A stretch of 19,259 bases of DNA from NCBI GenBank assembly GCA_018398765.1, contig JAHBMJ010004043.1, positions 1 through 19,259 of the forward strand. The letters run 5' to 3'. The translations under genes and the position numbers were made by a program. A model generated the notes under the pieces. It did not search any database. It worked only from the letters and a program-made list of their open reading frames with translations, and was not told the DNA's origin. How positions within the stretch are numbered: position 1 is the first letter of the stretch; the number at the start of each line of letters is the position of its first letter. Source of the stretch: Chromera velia. Lineage: Eukaryota > Sar > Chromeraceae. Positions 1 through 7,576 of this stretch are shown piece after piece.

Positions 1-322
1 AGGAGGAAACAGAACCGGCAGACAAAGAATTGGAAGACCCTGCCTCACTGACAGAGTCAGACTCTTCAGAAGAGTCATCATCCTTGCTTGGCACAGCAAC
101 AGAACCATTCTGCCGTCTCTTGTCTTTTCCGGACTTTTTCTTTTCCAAAATTTTCTCAACAATCTTGTCGATCTTTTCTTCTAATTTCTTCTCGAGAAGG
201 GAATCGAGTTTGAAATCGAGAGTCACTGCACTGCTGCTTGACTGTGCAGCTGCAGCTTCTTCTTGGGCCTTCTTCTTGGCCTCTTCCTTTTTCTTTCTCC
301 TCTGAGCTCTCGTCCGGACCAT
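1..322 (-). CDS. Partial Lys/Glu-rich gag-like ORF, runs off the left edge
   Basis: Reading the minus strand from the ATG at 322-320, the frame stays open for 107 codons to the window edge, so the C-terminus is missing. The product begins MVRTRAQRRKKKEEAKKKAQ. It continues through an Ala/Ser stretch, then a Leu/Lys/Glu amphipathic segment (SLLEKKLEEKIDKIVEKILE) that should form a coiled coil, then an acidic Ser-rich tail (DDDSSEESDS). A basic start followed by a coiled coil is common in Gag or ORF1 proteins of retrotransposons, and the neighbouring DNA is retroelement-rich, so a gag-like origin is inferred. No zinc knuckle or enzyme motif is visible in this part. It could instead be the N-terminus of an ordinary charged nuclear protein. 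The start is chosen because it is the first ATG, lying just downstream (on the minus strand) of a CT-rich leader. Confidence 0.5.
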   Translation of the reverse strand, partial: MVRTRAQRRKKKEEAKKKAQEEAAAAQSSSSAVTLDFKLDSLLEKKLEEKIDKIVEKILEKKKSGKDKRRQNGSVAVPSKDDDSSEESDSVSEAGSSNSLSAGSVSS

Positions 323-334
323 CTTGAAAAATCC

Positions 335-350
335 AGAGAGAGAGAGAGAG
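335..350. repeat. (AG)8 microsatellite
   Basis: Uninterrupted AG dinucleotides directly upstream of the minus-strand ORF start, forming a CT-rich leader on that strand. Confidence 0.85.
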
Positions 351-739
351 AAGAAGGAAATTCAATCAGATCTGGTACACTGACTAAAAGACCCTAGAAG
401 CCACTAGATCTTCTCAACTACTAGAAGCTTATCATAAGAGTCTTTTAAGGTCTTCTTACAGGGAAAGACTGAAGGACGGAATGCATTGCATATTCTCGTT
501 CCTTTCATTGTTCAGCCGTTTCATCTCATTGCATTTTATGAGCATGCTACTATTGATTGCAATTAATTCAAATTGCATGAAAAAGCATGCACATGCATGC
601 ATGCAGCTCGGCATGGCTCATCAATCTATAAGGCGGCGCATATGGCGGCGGGCACTTCAGGCATGGCGGCTCAACATATTCAACTGAATCTTTGAACTGA
701 TCGGTCTCAACTGATTGTCAAACAACAATCAAAAATAAG
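351..739. other. Gene-free stretch with clustered GCATGC motifs
   Basis: No supported gene. The ORF at 481-687 has no recognisable features. Between about 540 and 615 the sequence repeatedly carries GCATGC/ATGCAT cores, including a run of overlapping copies at about 586-604. No RNA gene is recognisable. Confidence 0.5.
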
Positions 740-1240
740 TGAAGACATTTTTTGAGTTTAAGGACTTTTGTGTAACAAAATGACTTTTTTTTTTTTTTTA
801 AAAGCAAAAAACTAATAGGACATAAACAGGACACATCTAAAATGAAGGGACTGTCATTTAGAATTAAAAAAAATAAAAATCCCAGGATAAAACGTAAACT
901 GTCATACACTCAACTGAGAGAACTTCCATTTAATAAAAATGAAACAACTAATGGGGGTAATAAAGAGAACATATCTAAAATGAAGGGACTGTCATTTGGA
1001 ATAGGAAAAAAAAAGTCTCGAACGAAACATAAACTGTCATATACTTAATTCAGAGGACTTTCATTTAACAAAAATTAAACAACTAATGGGGCATAAATAT
1101 GACATATCTAAAATGAAGGGACTATCATTTAGAATAAAAAAAAATAAAAATCCCTGGATAAAACATGAACTGTCATACACTCAACTGAGAGGACTTCCAT
1201 TTAACAAAAATAAAAAAGTTAAGTTTGGGGGACTTTCGTG
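740..1240. repeat. AT-rich tandem repeat array, about 135-bp unit
   Basis: About three and a half diverged units. The core 'aatgaaggga' followed by 'ct[ga]tcattt' recurs at 841, 979 and 1112, giving spacings of 138 and 133 bp. Each full unit also holds 'aaactgtcata', 'ggactt.catttaa.aaaa' and an 'aactaatggg' segment. These share a shorter theme (gac-t-t-catttaa), suggesting the unit grew from a half-unit. A T15 run (785-799) interrupts the first unit. The small ORFs here are products of the repeat and not genes. This could be a minisatellite or tandem repeats inside a decayed element's UTR or LTR. Confidence 0.8.
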
Positions 1241-1288
1241 AACAAACGCCTAGTGGGGCCCCAGCCCCGCGGTCGGGTGGCTCGAGGG

Positions 1289-1383
1289 GCGTTCATCACT
1301 GATACGTGGGCATACATCACCCGCGTGCATCACCCGCGTGCATCACTCTGAGATACCAATACATGCATGCATGTGATGAACGC
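1289..1383. repeat. 11-bp inverted repeat enclosing 73 bp
   Basis: GCGTTCATCAC at 1289-1299 is the exact reverse complement of GTGATGAACGC at 1373-1383. It lies between the AT-rich array and the retroelement fragment. The loop contains the short tandem catcacccgcgtg and an ATGCATGCATG run. It may be a hairpin, or terminal repeats of a tiny element. Confidence 0.5.
1315..1347. repeat. 13-bp tandem repeat, about 2.5 copies
   Basis: The unit catcacccgcgtg occurs at 1315 and 1328 with a partial third copy at 1341, inside the loop of the inverted repeat. Confidence 0.75.
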
Positions 1384-1466
1384 GCTGCATGTTTCTGATG
1401 TACAATGTATACTGTCTCTGAACGAAGGAATCTCAGGCTTGAGGGCCCGACTTATTGGCGTTGTGA

Positions 1467-2034
1467 CTCACTCTGGACCAGGAAGCAGGAGCACACCTCA
1501 AGCATATCAAATATGATCACCATATCCACCACATCATCGAGATACACAACTACACCCTTCTCCCCCTTGCAACGGACAGCTTTGGCAGCTGGTGCTCTAA
1601 GGCTATGGACTGGATTACCACACAGTCCCGCATCACTCCCCGAGGAGCAGAAACATCAGCCCTCACCCTCCACGACCATATGCTAGACAAACGCCTCACT
1701 CTTGTTGAACGCGCGATTGTAGTCAGAGTCCGCAGGCAGAAACTACTCCAGGACTTCTCAGCCACCATACACTACTCTACTGCCCAGGCCATTCTACACA
1801 GATACACACGACTCGCACTGCAACTGTTCGGCTCATCTTTGACCACACAGTAACTCCATATGGCTAAATGGCAGGCGGCACACGCTGAACAAATCGAAGT
1901 CGAAACTAACCTTTGGCAAGCTGCCCTGAACATGTTTGCCAACCTATTCATGAAGTCACAAAAGAAACGCACCGCCCCAAGACCGGGGCTCAGAGTCCCC
2001 TGCCCTCTCCCAAGAACAACAACAACGTGCACTT
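1467..2034 (+). pseudogene. Broken 3' end of a second RLE-type retrotransposon ORF2
   Basis: The frame opens after a TGA at 1464-1466 and runs to a TAA at 1851-1853. It then continues open in the same frame (MAKWQAAHAEQIEVETNLWQ...) to a TGA at about 2034. The segment AGAHLKHIKYDHH, then NYTLLPLATDSFGSW, then a helical tail with LHRYTRLALQL, matches the layout of the last part of the large element's ORF2: K...Y, then F.PLVFETYGRPGEE, then a helical tail. It is therefore read as the C-terminal nuclease-side region of a related but diverged non-LTR retrotransposon. Everything upstream (RT, zinc finger) is missing, so it is a 5'-truncated or decayed copy. A further open stretch in another frame (about 1981-2163, with QEQQQRALEETETLL) may be its frameshifted continuation. 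Confidence 0.55.
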
Positions 2035-2303
2035 GAAGAAACCGAGACCCTCCTTACCACTATATATGATCTCGAGTGCATGCATGCATGTGAGGCGATT
2101 CACGCGAAAGAGTTTGCATATGCATGCGCATACATTGAATTGCATGCATTCATAACGATCGAATGAGTGAAAATGAAGCCGAAATGGCAGAGAACGACCC
2201 ATATTGAACAACAGTGCAATGAGAAGAGACAGCTTGTGCACGGCTAAGGTCCTTTGCCCTTCGCAGTGACACAGACGTCCCATTGCAGCTTCCACGGGGC
2301 ACC
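2035..2303. other. Gap between the retroelement fragment and ORF1
   Basis: No supported gene apart from the possible frameshifted tail of the preceding fragment. It has several GCATGC/TGCATGCA motifs (about 2068-2150) and probably includes the 5' UTR of the large retroelement. The exact 5' end of that element cannot be placed from this sequence. Confidence 0.4.
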
Positions 2304-3602
2304 ATGGGAGCGGTGAAGACAGGTCACGCCCTCCGCTTGGTATGGCTGGGCCTCTGTCTATTTTTTATTGGATTGGAAACGGAGAGACGGCATGGAGGAG
2401 GAAAGGAGACGGGAACAACGAACTGGAACGTAGACGGGGCCAGGGACAACATGGAACTTATTCCACCCGAAAGCCAGACTGGCCAGTCAATTAGCAAGAC
2501 GGATGAATACCCCGAAGTGGACTTACGTACTCAAGGAGCCCCCCAAGGGGCAGTCAACGCCTTGTTCTCCCTTCTCCTTGCATGTGCATGCAGACGCAAA
2601 GCATGGAAGGTGGCACACACCTTAAGCAAGCAGCGGGGGAAGGAGATAAGCGTCACGCAGAGCCCGTTCCTCCCAACCTTGCAGCAAGCGGAGAGGCACC
2701 ATGAGAGGCACGCGGGGACACGGGGACAGATCACGGAACAGCAAGGACAGAGAAGTGCACAGGGAGTCCCACCCGTGGACTTCTGCCCCTCCCCCCCCTG
2801 CTGCACATCTCTGTCCGCTGCCCCACAGGTAGACCCACAGCTGGGCTGCAACCACACAAGGCCCCGAAGGGCTGCAATTTTTTCTTAGGTAACCAGCCTG
2901 GCCTCCGGGGAGAGAGAGGCTATGGGGGAGACTTCGACGGTCACAAGAAGGGGAGGGAAGGGCACGGGAACAGCGGACACCATCGAAGTGCAGACACCCA
3001 CTCTGGAGCTAGCACAAGGCCTGCCAGGAATCAGAAACGGAGACAACATGATGACAGTAGCAGCAGCAGTAGGGAGAGAAAGAGAAAGAAGAGGAGAATG
3101 GGTGAGGAAAAAAAGGTTGAGAGGGGCGATTGAGGAGATAAACGGAAACAGAGAAGGGGAGGGAGTACAAGGAAGGGGGAAAAAGTGTGAGGGGGCATTC
3201 CTGTGCCTATCAGCTGTGAAGCCAGTGCTGCAGGGCCTCTTCAAGCGGTACACTGAAGTAAATGAGAGGACGTGGCGAAGCGCTGTCAAAATCAGAAATG
3301 AAGGAGAGAGGGAGCTAAGCGAGACAGAGAGCACAGACCCTCAAGCTGAGCAACCGTGGATGGTCGTGCTCGGTGGAGCAAGGCTCCTCCTCCTCATTTT
3401 CCTGATTATTAGAGTCATTACAATAGAAGCGGGCAGAGTGAGGAGATGGGGGAAAGAAGGATTCTAAATCATAGCATACATCCCCACAGTAGTAAAATGG
3501 ATAACAGAGGAGGCAGCGTGGCTGATTGAGGGGGTTGCTGAGCTTTGCAGACGGATGATCATACCGATCAGAAGGCAAATCACGGCACACGTATATGTGA
3601 TG

Positions 3603-3977
3603 GGTATTGGCCTGGTCAGCACAATTATGGAGTGGGTAGGAAAAATGATAGACAAAGGAGAAGAAAGGTCAGAGGACTTACAGGGAGCAGGATGTGAGGT
3701 TATGGAGACGGCTTTGGAGAGACTGATCAGACTGAAACTCTTACGATCGGCGGGAAAGCTAGTGAAGACACCCCTCATATCCCTCCTTTCAAATGTGTGC
3801 ACACCAGCATACGCTTTTGTCAGGAGACATCTGTACGCAGTAACCATCGGGCTTATCAGCACTATTTTGGAGTAGACGGAGAGAGGCATGTATGAAAGAC
3901 TATGGGGGAGGGAAGAGGTGCAGAAGGCAGGAGAGGAGATGACGGAGACGGCGATAGAGAGACTCATCAGACTAAAA
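3603..3977 (+). repeat. Internal duplication in ORF1: 45-codon unit, 80-codon period
   Basis: Codons 3603-3737 and 3843-3977 align without gaps at an exact 240-nt offset. Both contain a GL.STI.E core near the start and end in ERLIRLK. By my count 22 of 45 residues are identical. Trp (TGG, 3633) in the first unit aligns with the TAG stop (3873) in the second. Confidence 0.75.
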
Positions 3978-4094
3978 GTCGTACCAGAAATAGGAATGGT
4001 GGTGGCAGCGCTGAGCGTTTGGATGATCATCCTTCCCGCGGCAGTAAGATGGGAGTGGGGGGAAGTTATCTTGACAGAAGCAGGCAAGGTCATC

Positions 4095-4565
4095 GGTGCC
4101 GGAGTGGATGTTCTGCTGGAGGCAGTAGGAGAGCCAGCAATTTTTCGACTTGGTCAGCCGATGACAAGGGTAGCGAGAGCCGCCATACAAATATGGAAGA
4201 AGGCATTCGAGGAAGCAGATAAAATCAAGAAAGAGAAGAAAAGAGAAAAAAAGAGGAAGGAGGAAAGGGTAAGAAAGAAGAAAGCGGCACGGAGGAAAGC
4301 GAAGGTCAGAAAAGGGTATGCACACTAGCACCCATAGATGAGAGAGATAGCTACGCCTGTGTATTTGATGCTGCACGCAGGAATAGAAGCTGTGGGGGAG
4401 ATGGGAGGAAAAACTATTGAGACAGTATGGAGAGGGGGGATCAGGAAAGGGAAGGACAACAAGGGACTGGAAAAGAGGAAGTCCGAAGCTAAACGGAAGA
4501 GAGAGGAAAGAAGGAAGAGAAGGGATGCAAGAGAGAAGAGTAGAAAGGAGAGACACATATTCCCA
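4095..4565 (+). repeat. Probable second internal duplication in ORF1 (EAVGE plus Lys/Arg-rich tail)
   Basis: LLEAVGEPA, followed by an amphipathic stretch and a long Lys/Arg/Glu tract (to 4318), is echoed by GIEAVGEMG followed by another Lys/Arg/Glu tract (to about 4560). Two stops (4326, 4335) separate them. Similarity outside EAVGE is mostly compositional, so homology is tentative. Confidence 0.35.
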
Positions 4566-5360
4566 TAAACAAAGCTAATAGTCGGAATCCTTCTGGCTCT
4601 TACAATGGGGAGCATTATGATGGCATGCCTGAGAGAAAGCCTCAGCAGCATCGATCAGGCACGAGGGGTGAGAGGGGGAACGGCCGGCATGCCATGCTGC
4701 CTATACGATCAGGTAGCTTCCGAGAGACTTGCCAAGATGCAAGGTTTAATAATGTCAAAGCAATCGCGCCAAATCCCCCACCAGCTCACACCGTATCATA
4801 ACCACAATCAGAAAGCGGTTGGGGTATGGAAGAGAGCCAACAAACACCACCAACGAGAGATTGCTATCAGATCCCGCCCAGAAGTTGGAAACTGCTCCGG
4901 GAGGCTAGGAGAGGAGGTGGAGTGGCAAGGGGGCCTACGGTGGATGGGGTTTGTATCACAAAACGCAGCCATCCACGCACTACATGGCAACATAAACACA
5001 GACCAGGAAGTGACACCACGGTAGAGAAACCCGCGTGACACTCCAAGGCGGCCCGGCCCGCTCACCCCCCTCTTTTCAGCAGGCCTGGAAGGAGCCACAT
5101 CTACGATGCACACCCCCCCGCCGACACGACATAAAAGAAGGCCCTTCGAAGTGTTCGGGGATGCTTCAAGTGCAAAAGCACTAGAGGAAGAGGCTAGGGA
5201 AGAGGATAGAGACGGGGGGGGGAGCACATACACAGGAGAGGCTGTTGGAGCAGGCATGGTAAGAAGAAGGAGGGAGGAAGCGATGGACGATCCGATGATG
5301 ATGAGAGGAGGCGAATGGTTTACAGGAGGGGAGACGGAGGAGGAGAGGGCCAACCGCGAG

Positions 5361-5940
5361 GTTCAACTGCAGGCCGACATTGTTCTAACATATGATAGAA
5401 CAGCGCAGGCAGGGGAACTCGCTGAGACGGCTCGGGAGGCGATCAGACAGCAGGAGTATTTGAATGCAAACACGTATCTTGATGAAGCAGAGGCACTGAT
5501 GCAGTCCATTTCTTGGGTTATCGAGAACGAGCTTCCACTTCCGTATGTTGACTTGCAGCCAGGTTCAAACGGATTTATCATGATGCAACAACTCCGAGAG
5601 AGTCGAGAGAACCTGGAAGCAGATATTGCAGAGGTAAAGAGAGCGTTAGGCCGAGTCGAATGGGAGGAGGAGATTGTAGCGGCCCATGAGCGGGCAGGTC
5701 GCACGCTCGAATGGGCAAGCGCTGCAGAAGAAATGTGGGGGAGAGGAGATACTCAGGAGGCGGAGATTTATCAGGAAGAAGCAGAGATAGAGGCTGCGGC
5801 AGTGCAGTTCACAGTAAAAAATGCGCTTCCCAGAGCATGGGAGACTGGAACGGACGTCTCCCTAAGAAAGGCCGGGTTTGATCTGCTGCAAGGGCTCCAG
5901 TAGTCCCTCCAAGACATCAACGCGATGCTCAAGGGTATCA
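5361..5940 (+). repeat. Duplicated about 98-residue helical unit in ORF1
   Basis: Unit one (about 5361-5640) and unit two (about 5655-5940) share an IV....(D/E)RA start, a central (Y)..EAE motif, an EN/KN.LP segment, and a hydrophobic helix ending in MMQQL or LLQGL. The offset grows from 294 nt at the start to 303 nt at the end. Both are Ala/Glu-rich and predicted all-helical. The TAG at 5901 in unit two aligns with a Glu codon (GAG, 5598) in unit one. Confidence 0.65.
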
Positions 5941-7082
5941 CCCGGCTACGGAGGCGATTTTACTGGGAACAAAGGAGGGAAAGAGCTGCTTTAAGAGCAG
6001 GAAGAAGAATTGAACTGAACAGATGGCTTGAAGAAAACCCCCCCTCAAGCGAAAAGGCTAGACAGGCAGACCGCCAGGGAGGTCCGGCCCCCGGTCTAGA
6101 AATGGACAGATCGGATAGACCCAGGCTGAGAAAAGAAGACAGAGAGAACGCAGACCCACAGCTTTACCCTGAAGCCAGAAAAAGGATGCAGGAAAGAGAA
6201 AACCCGGCGCAAGTAAGGGGAGGAGAAAGAGAGGGCTTCAGAAGGGGAAGAGGTGGAGGAGAACGATGGATGCAGGGGTGGAGGAGCCCTTTTTTCTTCT
6301 TTGCGATCGTCGCCAGTTGCTGTAAACAAGCTAGTGCTTTCACCCCCCATGAAGGACTCTCAGTGAGAGCAGACACTGGCAGTTGGAAAGAAGGGAGGAG
6401 GGAGATGGAGTGGTTATCCGCGCTAAGAAAAACATATACCATCAGCCAAATATACTCACCTTCCAGAGATTGGGAGCGCCCCTCAGTCAACATGGTGGGT
6501 GGTAGGGTTCAGTTGATGACAGAGGAGAGAGAAGGCATGGAAGAGTTGAGTGACGGATGCCTTGAAAAAAGTGATATCATAGAAACACTTCTGTCAGAGG
6601 GTTTACTGACGATGGGAGCAGGGGGCAGAGGGGACAGGGAGAAGATGCACCGCATCATGCACGCATACAATGGAAACATACCGACCCCCATCAATACAGC
6701 GCCAACGCCAGCATTCCCCCAAAGTTTAGCGGAGGAAGGGCAGGGGGGGGGCAGTGCAGGAGATAGTTCGATGGGAGGTGGAGAGCAACAGGTACAAAGG
6801 CAGGGGAATTTATACCAACTGATTCCTATTCCACGGGAAGACGAATCAGCTATGACCATTCCGATGTTTCTTCTTCCAAACGGCAACTCCACAGAAAAAG
6901 CACAGCCCGAAGCGCAACCAGAGGAAGCCGCTGAGACGCGGAGCTGTCAGGGGCAGCAGCACCCAGCCATTACAGCCATGGCAGCATCCAAAATTGAGAG
7001 GAAAAAAAGAAGGAGAGAAACGGGGCACCAGGGAGGTGCCACTGGCAATGCGAATCGTACTCCCCTGCAGGGACAGAGCCGG

Positions 7083-7160
7083 ACAACAGCAGCTGCAGCC
7101 GCAGCCCCCGTAGCCGTAGCTCCCGCAGCCGCAGCCTCCGCAGCTGCCTTGGCCACAGCT
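7083..7160 (+). repeat. GCAGCC-type hexamer repeat coding Ala/Val/Pro
   Basis: Imperfect 'gcagccgcagcc'-like hexamers in the ORF1 C-terminal region, encoding an Ala-rich low-complexity stretch. Confidence 0.7.
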
Positions 7161-7571
7161 TCTAGCCTGTCAGCAGGGCCCCCCCGTGTGAGAGACAGAA
7201 ACTCCGAGCTGCACGGAGCGGGAACAGTTCTGCCCTCTAGCAGGTTCTCATTGGCGGGAGCGTCTGAAGTTGCCAAAAGAATCATCTCGGATGGAAGAGG
7301 TAAAGAAGCCAAGTTTGATCCTGCGGGGGCAGAGGTGGAGGAGGTAGATAAAGACGAAGCACCGTCTACCGATCAGCCAGCATCGTCAAGCGCACACACG
7401 TCGGCAGGTCCGGCACCTCAATCAGCCCCTACAGATCGAGCAGGTTGCAGAGAAAAGGAGGCAAACAGGGGGGGAAAGGGAGCAAGGGGGGCAAGAAACA
7501 GAAAGAGGGGACAGAGGCACAGAGAGGGGGCCAGGCGAGATGGCAGGGGGGGGAAGAGCCCCTGAAGAGAG

Positions 7572-7576
7572 TAATG
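7572..7576 (+). promoter_or_regulatory. TAATG stop/start overlap of ORF1 and ORF2
   Basis: The ORF1 frame reaches TAA at 7572-7574 and the ORF2 frame has ATG at 7574-7576, followed at once by another ATG (7577). Overlapping TAATG junctions are known in some two-ORF LINEs, where ORF2 is translated by termination-reinitiation. In this copy a TGA three codons upstream (7563) and a TGA in ORF2 (7622) break both frames, so the signal is a relic of the intact ancestor. Confidence 0.55.

Larger units (their letters stand above)
2304..7574 (+). pseudogene. Retrotransposon ORF1: very long frame, function unknown, nine in-frame stops
   Basis: One frame runs from ATG 2304 (good context, CACCATGG) to TAA 7572-7574, about 1,757 codons. 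Internal stops are at 2886, 3465, 3873, 4326, 4335, 4566, 5022, 5901 and 7563 (six TAG, two TAA, one TGA), with no frameshift needed. The product would have:
- a signal-like hydrophobic N-terminus (about 2328-2378);
- further hydrophobic helices (about 3360-3425, 3996-4050, 4572-4620, 6288-6345);
- Lys/Arg-rich tracts (about 4200-4318, 4420-4560);
- a helical region with two related units (about 5361-5940);
- a Pro/Ala/Gly-rich, then basic, C-terminus.
No zinc knuckle, RRM or esterase motif is visible. Position upstream of ORF2 suggests the ORF1 protein of the element, usually an RNA-binding partner. The membrane-like segments are unusual for that role. It could also include captured host sequence. 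Confidence 0.6.

Noticed and set aside
481-687. 68-residue ORF near the left edge
   Set aside because: No recognisable motif, and it is rich in simple GCATGC sequence.
842-1048. 68-residue ORF in the AT-rich array
   Set aside because: It is made of the tandem repeat itself (MKGLSF.I..K occurs twice) and has no coding signature.
3464-4651. Long minus-strand ORFs opposite ORF1 (for example 209 and 194 residues)
   Set aside because: Shadows of the + strand frame: Ser/Pro/Leu-rich composition mirrors the purine-rich sense strand, with no motifs.
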